Below are positions 7,512 through 16,007 of a stretch of 38,097 nt of DNA, piece by piece. Every line of letters begins with the position of its first letter. Position 1 is the first letter of the stretch. The DNA is from a virus. The translations under genes were made by a program, and so were the position numbers. The notes below the pieces were generated by a model that was not told the origin of the DNA, searched no databases, and was given only the letters and a program-made list of their open reading frames with translations. Where the stretch lies: positions 1 to 38,097 of IMG/VR virus record IMGVR_UViG_3300048833_000397. One strand, written 5' to 3'.

Positions 7512-7664
7512 CCTTCGTTCTCACGCTGCGTGAGGGGGTGGGGGGTGACCCCCGCCCGGCCTCGCCACCATGCCCGGTCGGCATAGCGCCTGCCAGTGCG
7601 TACGGTTCGACCCAGATCGGGAGATCCTGGGTTCCGTACATCGACCACTCGGGGTGGTGAAACG
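7512..7664. promoter_or_regulatory. Intergenic region before terminase, candidate cos/packaging site
   Basis: 153 bases without a gene. Three inverted repeats lie in a row: 7520-7534 (6-base stem, 3-base loop, ctcacg/cgtgag), 7541-7553 (ggggg-tga-ccccc) and an imperfect palindrome at 7600-7639 (gtacgg...ccgtac ends, cccag/ctggg inside). It is the longest gene-free stretch in the early-to-late transition and lies between HNH and terminase, where cos or pac sites often occur. The first hairpin could instead end early transcription. No clear -35/-10 pair is seen. Confidence 0.45.
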
Positions 7665-8117
7665 ATGCCTCGGACCCCAGATCCCAACGCCCGCCGTCGC
7701 AATGCACGGCCCACCTGGTTGAAGCTCCCGAAGGACGGGTTCGACGGCGATCCGCCGGCGTTCCCCCTCGCCCGTCCCTCGAAGAGCGTGCAGGCCTTGT
7801 GGGATGACCTCTGGTCGACGCCTCAGGCGGCGGCCTGGTCGTCGATGGGTTCGGGCACGGCCCGGGTGGTGGCGCGCTACGCCAAGATGGTGCTGGCGGC
7901 CGAGAAGGCGAACGCTCCGTCGACGCTGATCTCCGAGGTGCGCCAGCTCGAGCACCAGCTCGGGCTCACGCCTCGGTCGATGCAGGCGTTGCAGTGGGTG
8001 ATCGATGACCGCGAGATCGTGACGGGCGGGGGGGCCGCGACCCAGCAGCCTGGAGGGGTCACGCACCTTGACGACTACCGAGAGCTCTACGGAGAGACCG
8101 ACACCGGCTCCGGTTGA
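7665..8117 (+). CDS. Terminase small subunit
   Basis: 150 residues from ATG 7665, preceded by GGGGTGG. The pattern VQALWDDLWSTPQAAAWSS, a helical ARVVARYAKMVLAA stretch, and LEHQLGLTPRSMQALQW is the signature of actinophage small terminases. The subunit recognises the packaging site on the DNA and loads the large subunit. Its end overlaps the large subunit gene by 50 bases, so the two are translated together. Confidence 0.9.
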   Translation: MPRTPDPNARRRNARPTWLKLPKDGFDGDPPAFPLARPSKSVQALWDDLWSTPQAAAWSSMGSGTARVVARYAKMVLAAEKANAPSTLISEVRQLEHQLGLTPRSMQALQWVIDDREIVTGGGAATQQPGGVTHLDDYRELYGETDTGSG

Positions 8118-9867
8118 ACTGCCGCCGGGCTACTACGTCGAGCCGGGCACCGGCGCGTGGCTCACGCTGCCATGGCCGGATGACCTCGATCTGCTGCCGC
8201 CGTCGCTGTTCCCTCAGATCGTCCGCTGGTCCCGAGGCCTCAAGACGCCGACGACCCCGGCGGTCGATGGGCCTCGGCTGATCCACCACCTCTACGGGCA
8301 CCCGTGGGAGTTCACCCTCGGGCAGCGGAAGTTCCTCCACCTCTGGTACGCCGTGCGCCCCGACGAACGGTGGCTGTACCGGTCGGGGGTGAAGCGGGGA
8401 GCGAAGGGCACCGGGAAGGACCCGATGCAGGCGGCGATGTCGCTGATCGCTGCGAAGGGCCCGGTGGAGCTCGACGGCTTCAACTCCGACGGGATCCCGA
8501 TCGGCCGGCCCCGCCGGCTGGCGCTGGTGCAGCTGGCGTCGAACTCCGAGGCGCAGTCGACCGACGTGCTCCGGGTGGCGAACGGCATGATCTCCGAGGT
8601 GCTCGCCAGCGAGAACGGCGCCGACCCTGGGATCCTGCGCACCTACCTGGGCGACTCTCGCATCGAGGTCGTCACCGCCTCGGTGGCCACCGCCGAGGGC
8701 GATCCGGCCTCGGACATCTTCCTCAACGAGTCCCACCACATGACCCACAGCTCGGGCGGCCAGGGCCTCGCCGGCGTGGCTCGACGCAACGTGGCCAAGA
8801 GCCCCGGTGGTCGGGCCCGGCTCTGCGAGTTCACGAACGCCCACCTGCCTGGCGAGGCCTCGGTGGCCGAGGACAGCTACCAGGCCTGGCAGGACCAGGT
8901 CGGCGGGAAGACCCGCCGGGCCGACATCCTCTACGACTCCCGGGAAGCGGCCGCTCAGCTCCGACTCCACGTCGAGGAGGAGCTGGAGCTCGGCATCGCC
9001 CAGGCGTACGCAGATTCGCCCTGGAATGACCAGGAGAGGCTCCGCGACGAGGCCCAGGACACTCGGGTCCCCGTGGCCGATTCCGTGCGCTTCTACCTCA
9101 ACTCGCTGCCCACGAACGAGACCGCCTGGGTCGACCCCCGACGGTTCGATGCCCTGTCCCGCAGCGGCGGCGATGCCACCGTCGCACGGGGCACCGCGCT
9201 GACCCTGTTCCTCGACTGCTCGAAGTCCACCGACGCCACCACCCTGGTGGGGTGCCGGGTCTCCGATGGGCACGTGCTCGCGCTCGGCGGGTGGCAGCGC
9301 CCGCACGGTGATCGTGGCACCGGGTGGCTCGCTCCCCGTGAAGAGGTCGACGCCGCGGTGCGGGCAGCGTTCGACCTGTACGACGTCCAGTGGTTCGGGG
9401 TCGACCCGTCGCCGGCGAAGGACGACGAGACCGAGGCGCTCTACTGGGCGCCGCAGATCGACGACTGGCACCGGGACTACCGGGACCAGGTCCTGCTGTG
9501 GGCCACCCCTGGGGTCGGCGGGAACTCGGTGCTGTTCGACATGCGGCTGTCCTCCCGTGGTGGCGCCGACCGGAACCGGGCGTTCACCGAGATGGCCGAG
9601 CTGACCTCCACCGAGATCGACGAGTGGGAGCCCGACGGCAAGTCGCCGGCGCCGCTCACCCACGACGGGAACCCGATGCTGCGCCAGCACGTGCAGAACG
9701 CCCGCCGCCGCCCCAACCAGTGGGGCGTGTCGCTCGGGAAGCAGTCGAGGGACTCCTCGAGGCTCGTCGACTACGCGGTGTCGATGGTCGGTGCCCGGCT
9801 CGGCCGGCGCCTGGTCCTGAACTCCGGCAAGTCCAAGAAGCCCCGCCGCACCGGCATCGTCTACTGA
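8068..9867 (+). CDS. Terminase large subunit
   Basis: 599 residues. The motor and nuclease of DNA packaging. Walker A KRGAKGTGK lies at about 109-117 and Walker B with catalytic Glu (DIFLNES) at 216-222. The RNase H-like nuclease domain shows Asp in LFLDCSKSTDATTLVG (about D383), a second Asp in WFGVDPSPA (about D446) and a C-terminal SRLVDYAV Asp. Length is typical for the class. The start is the rare TTG 8068, chosen because a strong GGAGGGG site sits 9 bases upstream and reading continues directly into the conserved domain. It overlaps the small subunit. Confidence 0.95.
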   Translation: MTTTESSTERPTPAPVELPPGYYVEPGTGAWLTLPWPDDLDLLPPSLFPQIVRWSRGLKTPTTPAVDGPRLIHHLYGHPWEFTLGQRKFLHLWYAVRPDERWLYRSGVKRGAKGTGKDPMQAAMSLIAAKGPVELDGFNSDGIPIGRPRRLALVQLASNSEAQSTDVLRVANGMISEVLASENGADPGILRTYLGDSRIEVVTASVATAEGDPASDIFLNESHHMTHSSGGQGLAGVARRNVAKSPGGRARLCEFTNAHLPGEASVAEDSYQAWQDQVGGKTRRADILYDSREAAAQLRLHVEEELELGIAQAYADSPWNDQERLRDEAQDTRVPVADSVRFYLNSLPTNETAWVDPRRFDALSRSGGDATVARGTALTLFLDCSKSTDATTLVGCRVSDGHVLALGGWQRPHGDRGTGWLAPREEVDAAVRAAFDLYDVQWFGVDPSPAKDDETEALYWAPQIDDWHRDYRDQVLLWATPGVGGNSVLFDMRLSSRGGADRNRAFTEMAELTSTEIDEWEPDGKSPAPLTHDGNPMLRQHVQNARRRPNQWGVSLGKQSRDSSRLVDYAVSMVGARLGRRLVLNSGKSKKPRRTGIVY

Positions 9868-9881
9868 AGGGAGGGCGCCTG

Positions 9882-11255
9882 ATGCTCGAGATCTCCGACC
9901 TGGTCGCCCTCACGAACGACGAGCTGCTCCCGGCGTGGCGCGAAGAGCGCAAGAAGCTCGACGTCGTCGACCGGTGGATGCGCTGGGACCACAAGGACCC
10001 GCACAAGCCGCGCCGGTCGAGCGCCGAGTACAAGGAGCTGGTCGCCCGGTCCCAGGCCCCGTGGGGTGACCTGATCGTGGGCACGGTGGCGCAGACCCTC
10101 TACGTCGAGGGCTACCGCCGTCCCGACGCCCCGGAGGACTCGCACGCCTGGGAGATCTGGCAGGCGAACGGGATGGACGGCCGCCAGGTGCCGCTGCACC
10201 GGGCCGCGCTCGGGTACGGGATCGCCTACGGGCTCGCGCTCCCCGGGACCCAGCAGCTGACCGGTCGCCCGATGCCCGAGCTCCGTGGCGTGTCGCCCCG
10301 GCAGATGATCGCCCTCTACGAGGACCCGGCGGTCGACGAGTGGCCGATCTACACGCTGTGGGTCCAGAAGGTCCGCAAGGGCTTCAAGATCTCGGTGCTC
10401 GACGAGGACACCATCCACTCGGTGCGCGTCGCTGACGTGGGCGACCCCGTCGGCTCCGACGGCTGGGCGGTGTCGGCGCACGGCGTCGGGGTCTGCCCGG
10501 TGGTCCGCTACGCCAACCGGTTCGACCTCGAGGGCCGTGCCGCCGGCGAGATCGAGCCGTTCATCCCGCTGCTGGGCCGGATCGATCAGACCGTGTTCGA
10601 CCGGCTGATGGTGCAGCGGTTCGGGGCGTGGGTCGTCCGGTACGTGACCGGCATGGACCTGTCGGCCTCGGCGTCGCAGCGAGGCGAGTCGATCGAGGCT
10701 ACGAAGCAGCGGCTCTCGATCGAGGACATGCTCGTCGCCCATGATGCCGACGCGAAGTTCGGTGCGCTGCCGGCGACGTCGATCGACGGGTACATCAAGG
10801 CCGAGGACGCCGACAAGACCGACCTCGCTGCGGTGTCGCAGACGCCGGCGTTCGAGATGCTCGGTCAGCTGGCCAACCTGTCCGCTGAGGCCCTGGCCGC
10901 GGCGAAGGCGTCGCAGACCGCGAAGTCCGACGAGCGCAAGCACACGTTCGGCGAGTCCCACGAGCAGTTCATGCGGCTCGCCTGCTCGATCGCCGGCGAC
11001 GACGACGGCGCGGCCGACTTCATGTCCGAGGTCCGTTGGGCCGACACCTCGATCCGGTCGCTCGCCCAGGCGGTCGACGCCCTCGGGAAGCTGTCCACGA
11101 TGCTCGGGTTCCCGTCCGAGCTGCTCTGGCCGAAGATCCCCGGGATGACCCGCCAGGACGTCGACGAGGCGAAGGACCTCGTCGAGTCACGTGGCGGGCT
11201 CGAGCAGTGGTTCGCCCAGCTGGCCAACGCCAACCAGCCCAACCCCACCACCTGA
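9882..11255 (+). CDS. Portal protein (SPP1 gp6-like)
   Basis: 457 residues from ATG 9882 with AAGGGAGGG 7 bases upstream. Hallmarks: the N-terminal LVARSQAPWGDLIVGTVAQTLYVEGYR stretch, a central beta-rich region, and the later RIDQTVFDRLMVQRFGAWVVR helix. A C-terminal long-helix region (FEMLGQLANLSAEALAAAKASQ) and the Pro-rich tail follow. The portal ring at one capsid vertex nucleates assembly and is the DNA channel. Gene order after terminase supports the call. Confidence 0.92.
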   Translation: MLEISDLVALTNDELLPAWREERKKLDVVDRWMRWDHKDPHKPRRSSAEYKELVARSQAPWGDLIVGTVAQTLYVEGYRRPDAPEDSHAWEIWQANGMDGRQVPLHRAALGYGIAYGLALPGTQQLTGRPMPELRGVSPRQMIALYEDPAVDEWPIYTLWVQKVRKGFKISVLDEDTIHSVRVADVGDPVGSDGWAVSAHGVGVCPVVRYANRFDLEGRAAGEIEPFIPLLGRIDQTVFDRLMVQRFGAWVVRYVTGMDLSASASQRGESIEATKQRLSIEDMLVAHDADAKFGALPATSIDGYIKAEDADKTDLAAVSQTPAFEMLGQLANLSAEALAAAKASQTAKSDERKHTFGESHEQFMRLACSIAGDDDGAADFMSEVRWADTSIRSLAQAVDALGKLSTMLGFPSELLWPKIPGMTRQDVDEAKDLVESRGGLEQWFAQLANANQPNPTT

Positions 11256-11258
11256 CCC

Positions 11259-12008
11259 GTGGCCGCCACCGAGGCCGGCCGCCAGCTGACCGAAGGCCAC
11301 CGCCTGGTCCAGGCCCGCCTGTCGGTCGCTTCGATCTCCCGCCTGCTCGACACCTGGTCGCTGCTCGACCCGACGTCGATCGACACCACCACTGCCCGCT
11401 GGCTCGCCCAAGCGCTTGCCGTCGTCGCCCAGCAGCGGGCGATCTCCGCCGAGGTCGCCCGGGCCTACCAGCGGCAATTCCGTGCGATCGAGCTCGACGA
11501 GCCGCTCGACGCCCTCCCGATCCCTCCACCGCCGCCGCTGCCCGTCGAGGCGGCGTCGACGTCGCTGCTCACCCAGGGGCCCGTGAAGCTCAAGGAGCTG
11601 ATGGGCACCGGACGCCCACTCACCGAGCTCACCGAGCTCACCGCCCGCTCGATGGCCTCCGCTGGCACCCGCCACGTCCTCAACGGCGGGCGCGAGCTCG
11701 TCATGGCTGCCGCCGACGCCGACCCCGCCGCATCGGGTGTGCGGCGGATCACCTCGCCGGGCTGCTGCTCGTTCTGCGCCCTGCTCGCCGCCCGTTCCTA
11801 CGACGGGCTGTCCGCCGAGTTCTTCAAGGTGCACGACAACTGCCACTGCGTGCCCGAGACCGCCTACACCACCGGAGCCCAGGACGCGACGCGCCAGGCC
11901 CGAGAGTTCGCCGCCCTCTACTCCGAGTCCACCGCTGATGTCGGTGGCGGGTCGAAGGCGAAGCAGAACGCGTTCCGCCGTGCCCTCGAGGCGCAGCGGA
12001 GCACGTGA
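11259..12008 (+). CDS. MuF-like head morphogenesis protein
   Basis: 249 residues from GTG 11259. The conserved C-terminal signature is present: PGCCSFCALLAARS (Cys 169, 170, 173) and FKVHDNCHCVPE (His 192, Cys 195, His 196, Cys 197), a zinc-binding type found in actinophage MuF-like capsid proteins. A Pro-rich linker lies at 87-95. MuF-like proteins are minor head components encoded after the portal and sometimes are packaged and ejected. No toxin domain is fused to it. Confidence 0.85.
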   Translation: MAATEAGRQLTEGHRLVQARLSVASISRLLDTWSLLDPTSIDTTTARWLAQALAVVAQQRAISAEVARAYQRQFRAIELDEPLDALPIPPPPPLPVEAASTSLLTQGPVKLKELMGTGRPLTELTELTARSMASAGTRHVLNGGRELVMAAADADPAASGVRRITSPGCCSFCALLAARSYDGLSAEFFKVHDNCHCVPETAYTTGAQDATRQAREFAALYSESTADVGGGSKAKQNAFRRALEAQRST

Positions 12009-12010
12009 CC

Positions 12011-12031
12011 GGTCGGGCGTGACGCCCGGCC
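12011..12031 (+). terminator. Hairpin between MuF-like and scaffold genes
   Basis: A 9-base stem (including one G-U pair) with a 3-base loop starts 2 bases after the MuF-like stop: core cgggcg-tga-cgcccg. No U-tract follows, as is common in high-GC phages. It could attenuate read-through or stabilise the 3' end of the upstream message, so capsid and portal levels may differ. Confidence 0.45.
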
Positions 12032-12078
12032 ACCCAACCCGTGATGGGACCCCCCTCAACCTCCAGGAGAACGCCGTG

Positions 12079-12684
12079 ATGGCCGACACCACCCAACCCC
12101 TCGTCATCGACGGGCACCGCTACTGGTTCGTGAACGGGCGCCTGCGCCCCTTCATCGCCGGCGGCGACGGGCCCGACGATGATCCCAAGGACGACGTCGA
12201 GAAGCTGAAGGCTGCTCTGGCGTCGGAGCGCAAGCTGAAGCGTGCCGCCGAGGCTCGCGCCGCCGAGGCCGAGGGCAAGGTGGCGGGCCTGGAGAAGAAG
12301 GGCAAGCCGGGCGACCAGGGCGGCAACGACGGCAACGACGTCGCCGCCGAGGTCAAGGAGCTCAGAGACGAACTCGCCAAGGAGCGCGTGATGCGCCTGC
12401 GTGCCGAGATCGCCGCCGAGAAGAAGCTCACCCCGGCGCAGGCGAAGCGCCTCAACGGCTCCTCCCGTGAGGAGCTCGAGGCCGACGCCGACGAGCTGCT
12501 CGAGGCCTTCCCGGTCTCGAAGAGCGACAAGGGCGACGACGACGGCAAGGACGACCGCTCCGGCGGACGCCCGCCGTCGCGCCGTCCCGCTGCCGACCTC
12601 AAGGGCGGCAGCGACCCCGACGGGGGCCAGGAGAAGGTCGAGACCGACCCGGCGAAGCTCGCCGGTTCGGTCCCGCGGTTCTGA
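12079..12684 (+). CDS. Capsid scaffolding protein
   Basis: 201 residues, ATG 12079 (or GTG 12076) with AGGAG at 12065. Almost entirely charged and helical: a coiled-coil stretch (KLKAALASERKLKRAAEARAAE, then EVKELRDELAKERVMRLRAEI), an acidic centre and a basic/acidic disordered tail, ending SVPRF. This composition and the position directly before the major capsid gene are typical of scaffold proteins, which guide procapsid assembly and are then lost. Confidence 0.88.
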   Translation: MADTTQPLVIDGHRYWFVNGRLRPFIAGGDGPDDDPKDDVEKLKAALASERKLKRAAEARAAEAEGKVAGLEKKGKPGDQGGNDGNDVAAEVKELRDELAKERVMRLRAEIAAEKKLTPAQAKRLNGSSREELEADADELLEAFPVSKSDKGDDDGKDDRSGGRPPSRRPAADLKGGSDPDGGQEKVETDPAKLAGSVPRF

Positions 12685-12761
12685 CCACCGTCGCACCACA
12701 TCACCGCACGGCACCGGCCACGGAGCCGCCGCGGACCATCACGAGCCCCTAGGAGGTTCCC

Positions 12762-13715
12762 GTGGCCAATGACTTCATCAAGGCCGAGCAGGTCGTCGCC
12801 CAGATGCTGGGCGTGCTCGAGCGCGACACCGTCCTCGCCCAGTTCACCTGGCGTGACCTCGGCGCCGATCGCTTCAAGGGCGCGAAGAACGACACCGTCA
12901 CCCTGCGGGTGCCGGCGTTCGTCGAGGCCCGCACCCGGGTGATGCGCGGCGGTCAGCCGATCGTCATCGACGGGCTGACGGAGACCTCGGTCGACGTCAA
13001 GCTCGACACCCACGTGTACAAGGCGATCGGGGTCTCCGACGAGGAGATGACCCTCGACATCGTCAACTTCGGTGAGCAGGTCACCGCCCCCGCCATGGGC
13101 GGCGTCGTCCGCAAGGTCGACGCCCTCGTCGGGGCCGAGATGGCCGGCGCCTCCCCGGAGGTCGAGGTCGCCCTCGACGAGGACGACCCGTACCTCGGCC
13201 TGGTCGACGCCCGCCTGGCGCTGAACAACCACAGCGTGCCCGCCTCGCAGCGGTTCCTGGCCGTCGGGTCCAACGTCGAGGGCGCCATCCTCAAGTCGGA
13301 CCGCCTCTCGAAGTTCGACACCTCGGGCACGAGCGAGGCGCTCCGCGAGGCCATCATCGGTCGCATCGCCGGCTTCACCGCCGTCAGCGCGATCGGCCTC
13401 GACCCCGACGTGGCGATCGCTGCGCACCAGACGGCGTTCCCGCTCGCCCTGGTGGCCCCCGACGTCCCGAACGGCGCCTCGTGGGGCGAGAAGCGCACCT
13501 ACCGCGGCCTCCAGCTGCGCACGCTGCGCGACTACGCCCCGGACGGCGAGGACGGCCCGACCGACCGCCTCCTCACCGACACCTTCATGGGCGTGGGCAC
13601 CACCCTCGACCGTGGCGTGATCGACGAGGAGACCGGTCGCTTCACGGCGTCCGAGGACGGCAAGGACGACCCGATCCTCGTGCGGGCCGTCAAGCTCACC
13701 CTCGGCGGCAGCTGA
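12762..13715 (+). CDS. Major capsid protein
   Basis: 317 residues from GTG 12762 with a perfect AGGAGG 5 bases upstream, consistent with very high expression. Sequence features fit the HK97-fold coat proteins of actinophages, P22-coat-like subgroup: NDTVTLRVPAF, the RGGQPIVIDGLTETSVDVKLDTHVYKAIGVSDEE beta stretch, then long helices (TAPAMGGVVRKVDALVGAEMAG) and a C-terminal GLQLRTLRDY strand. Position between scaffold and head-tail adaptor supports it. It is the most plausible target of the modification genes downstream, alongside the tail tube. Confidence 0.92.
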   Translation: MANDFIKAEQVVAQMLGVLERDTVLAQFTWRDLGADRFKGAKNDTVTLRVPAFVEARTRVMRGGQPIVIDGLTETSVDVKLDTHVYKAIGVSDEEMTLDIVNFGEQVTAPAMGGVVRKVDALVGAEMAGASPEVEVALDEDDPYLGLVDARLALNNHSVPASQRFLAVGSNVEGAILKSDRLSKFDTSGTSEALREAIIGRIAGFTAVSAIGLDPDVAIAAHQTAFPLALVAPDVPNGASWGEKRTYRGLQLRTLRDYAPDGEDGPTDRLLTDTFMGVGTTLDRGVIDEETGRFTASEDGKDDPILVRAVKLTLGGS

Positions 13716-13722
13716 CCCTGCC

Positions 13723-14166
13723 GTGAGCCTGGACGCGCTCGCCTCCCCATCGGAGCTCGGCACCTACCTGGGTGTCGTCATCGATGCGGAGGATGCGCGC
13801 GCCCTGCTGTTGCTCCGAGCCGCCTCGGGTCTGGTCCGCGATGCCGCGGGCCAGACCTGGGACGGCTCGGGCGACGTGGTGCCCGACACGGCGTGGTCGG
13901 TCACCCTGGCCTGCGCTGCGCGGGCGTGGGAGAACCCGACGGCCAAGACCGACCAGGCCGAGGGCCCGTTCCGTGACGGCTGGGACTCCGGTGCAGCGGG
14001 CCTGGTGCTCCTCGAGCACGAGACCGCCACCCTGGGCCGGCTCCGTGACGGCGCTGGCCCGCTCTCGGTGCTCTCGTTCACCCGGGGCCCGCTCGAGACC
14101 CCGGCCGTCGTCGACGACTACGCCCTCGACTCCGTCGAAGAGCGGGCACCCTGGGAGCTGATGTGA
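13723..14166 (+). CDS. Head-to-tail adaptor (gp6-like connector)
   Basis: 147 residues from GTG 13723, 7 bases after the capsid stop. Starts with LASPSELGTYLGVVIDAEDARALLLLRAASGLVRDAAGQTW, the usual opening of HK97 gp6/gp15-type connector proteins, followed by a helix ending in ARAWENP. The ring it forms sits under the portal. Its stop overlaps the first gene of the glycosyltransferase cassette by 4 bases, so the cassette is translated together with head genes. Confidence 0.82.
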   Translation: MSLDALASPSELGTYLGVVIDAEDARALLLLRAASGLVRDAAGQTWDGSGDVVPDTAWSVTLACAARAWENPTAKTDQAEGPFRDGWDSGAAGLVLLEHETATLGRLRDGAGPLSVLSFTRGPLETPAVVDDYALDSVEERAPWELM

Positions 14167-14792
14167 CGATCGACGCCATCCCGCGCATCGTGCACCACAT
14201 CTGGGTGGGGCCTGCGATGCCCGAGCGTCTCGTGCCCTACGTCGAGTCCTGGGAGCGGCTGCACCCGACGTGGGAGCACCGGATGTGGACGGAGTTCGAC
14301 TGGCTCGAGAACCAGGAGATCTTCGATCGGGCCGAGGTGATCACCCCGCACGTCGGGCAGCTGCGCTCTGATCTGGCCCGCTACGAGATCCTCTACCGCC
14401 ACGGTGGCGTGTACGTCGATTGCGACCTCGAGGCGCTTCGTCCGATCGACGAGCTCTGCGGCGTGGACGGGTTCGCCGGGTGGGAGGTGGACGGGGTCTG
14501 GGTGAACAACGCGATCGTCGGTGTGGTGCCTGGGCATCCGCTGATGCGAGCGCTGATCGATGAGGCGCCGGCGTCGATCCGTCGTCATCGGCGCGAGCGC
14601 CCGAACAAGATGACCGGGCCCGGGCTCGTGACCCCGCTGGCCAAGCGCTACGGCATCACCCTGCACCCGTCGGCGACGTTCTACCCGTACTCGCACGGCG
14701 AGCTCGACCGGATCGGCGGCGACTACGGCGACGCGTTCACGGCCCACCACTGGGACAACATGCGCAAGCGGAAGGGGCTCGTCGATGCCTGA
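14163..14792 (+). CDS. Glycosyltransferase with DXD motif (GT32-like)
   Basis: 209 residues from GTG 14163 (GTGA overlap with the connector stop). It opens with IPRIVHHIWVGPAMPE and carries RSDLARYEILYRHGGVYVDCDLEAL, the signature of the Och1/capsular-sugar transferase family, with the metal-binding D-C-D at 86-88. Enzymes of this family transfer a hexose from a nucleotide-sugar to a glycan or protein acceptor. No signal peptide or membrane segment, so it acts in the cytoplasm. Coupled to connector genes and three further modification genes, it probably decorates virion proteins; modification of host surface glycans is the alternative. Confidence 0.88.
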   Translation: MTIDAIPRIVHHIWVGPAMPERLVPYVESWERLHPTWEHRMWTEFDWLENQEIFDRAEVITPHVGQLRSDLARYEILYRHGGVYVDCDLEALRPIDELCGVDGFAGWEVDGVWVNNAIVGVVPGHPLMRALIDEAPASIRRHRRERPNKMTGPGLVTPLAKRYGITLHPSATFYPYSHGELDRIGGDYGDAFTAHHWDNMRKRKGLVDA

Positions 14793-15450
14793 GGTCGTGA
14801 CGATCGACGCGTTCGACCGGTCGTACCGGATCACGAACCCGGGTGCGGGCCGGGTCGGGTCGAAGCTGGCGCTCGGCGAGCCGTACGAGCGCAAGCTCCT
14901 CGTCGACGCCCACCAGCAGGGCCTGTCTGGGACGGCGTTCGATGTCGGGGCGCACATCGGGAACCACTCGCTGTACCTGGCGGCGATCTGCGGGCTGACG
15001 GTCCACGCTTGGGAGCCCCACGACGAGTCCCGTGCTCAGCTCGAAGCGAACCTGGTCCTCAACCCTGAGCTGGACGTGACCGTGCACTCGTGGGCGGCGG
15101 GCGACCGGTCGACGCGCGGTCGGTTCACGAGCGGGATGTGGCTGGAGTTCGACCCGACCCGTGAGGGCGACAAGCTGACCATCGACCGCGGTGGGGTCCC
15201 TGTCGAACGGATCGACGACCAGCTCGACGTCGACGACCTCGTGCTGATGAAGATCGACGTCGAGGGCATGGAAGCCGACGTGATCGCCGGGGCGATCGGC
15301 CACATCGATCGGTGCCGGCCGGTTATCTACAGCGAGACCCACACCGAGGCCTCGCACGACTCGGTCGCCCGGTTGCTCGAGCCGCTCGGCTACCGGATGG
15401 ACCGGGCGATCCACATGGGATCGGTGATGGAGAGGTGGCGCTGCCGATGA
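14785..15450 (+). CDS. FkbM-family methyltransferase
   Basis: 221 residues from ATG 14785, overlapping the glycosyltransferase by 8 bases. The SAM-binding motif I is FDVGAHIGNHSLYLA (52-66), the acidic residue after the next strand is in AWEPHDES (76-83), and the family signature LMKIDVEGMEADVIAGA lies at 154-170. FkbM enzymes O-methylate hydroxyls, often on sugars. With the flanking glycosyltransferases, capping of a glycan by methylation is the natural guess. It overlaps the next methyltransferase by 4 bases. Confidence 0.9.
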   Translation: MPEVVTIDAFDRSYRITNPGAGRVGSKLALGEPYERKLLVDAHQQGLSGTAFDVGAHIGNHSLYLAAICGLTVHAWEPHDESRAQLEANLVLNPELDVTVHSWAAGDRSTRGRFTSGMWLEFDPTREGDKLTIDRGGVPVERIDDQLDVDDLVLMKIDVEGMEADVIAGAIGHIDRCRPVIYSETHTEASHDSVARLLEPLGYRMDRAIHMGSVMERWRCR

Positions 15451-16007
15451 GACCTGAGGACCTGTCTGGGCTGATCGATGCCGACCAGGGCGACGTGCTG
15501 CGTGCGCTGGCTGCTGCGGTGCCGGCGGAGCTGGCGATCGTGGAGATCGGCTCGTTCCGTGGGAAGTCGACGGCGTTCCTCGCCGCCGGGGCGAAGGCCG
15601 GTGCCGGCGCCCGGGTGTGGGCGGTGGATCCGTGGGACCTGCCCGGCAACCCCTACGGCAAGCACGGGTTCTCGGCTCCGCAGGTGCGCGAGCAGTTCGA
15701 GGAGCAGATCCGGGCGTGCCGGCTGTGGTCGAGGGTGACGCCGGTGCGTGCGTTCTCGGCCGACGCTGCCGCCGCGTGGGACGGCCCGGCCGTCGGGTTG
15801 CTGTTCATCGACGGCGACCACGAGGAGGCGGCGGTGCGCGCCGATGTCGCAGCGTGGACCCCGCGTCTCGCTGCCGAGCACGTGCTCGTGTTCGACGACC
15901 TCGACACCAGGCGCAACCCTGGGGTGCGCACGGTGGTCGACGAGCTGGCCGACCGGTACGTGGTGGAGAAGGTCGCAGTCCGGTTCGGAGTGGCGAGGCC
16001 ATGGTGA
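15447..16007 (+). CDS. Class I SAM-dependent methyltransferase (Methyltransf_24 type)
   Basis: 186 residues from ATG 15447. Motif I IVEIGSFRGKSTAFLA (31-46), the acidic WAVDPW (58-63), and LLFIDGDHEEAAVRADVAAW (118-137) with the D-G-D-H signature define a short Methyltransf_24-like enzyme, often found in glycan and small-molecule biosynthesis clusters. A final HVLVFDDLDTRRNPGV stretch fits the family. It lies between FkbM and the second glycosyltransferase and overlaps the latter by 7 bases. The acceptor is unknown. Confidence 0.85.
   Translation: MRPEDLSGLIDADQGDVLRALAAAVPAELAIVEIGSFRGKSTAFLAAGAKAGAGARVWAVDPWDLPGNPYGKHGFSAPQVREQFEEQIRACRLWSRVTPVRAFSADAAAAWDGPAVGLLFIDGDHEEAAVRADVAAWTPRLAAEHVLVFDDLDTRRNPGVRTVVDELADRYVVEKVAVRFGVARPW

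Noticed and set aside
7600-7639. ggttcgaccc resembling a tRNA T-arm
   Set aside because: The flanking bases do not pair as a T-stem and no anticodon or acceptor arm can be built; it is treated as a palindrome instead.
8059-9690. Long minus-strand open frame of 543 codons
   Set aside because: Opposite the terminase large subunit, which has clear Walker and nuclease motifs; no domain or ribosome site on the minus strand.
12120-13763. Minus-strand open frame of 547 codons
   Set aside because: Covers scaffold and capsid genes on the other strand; shadow composition.
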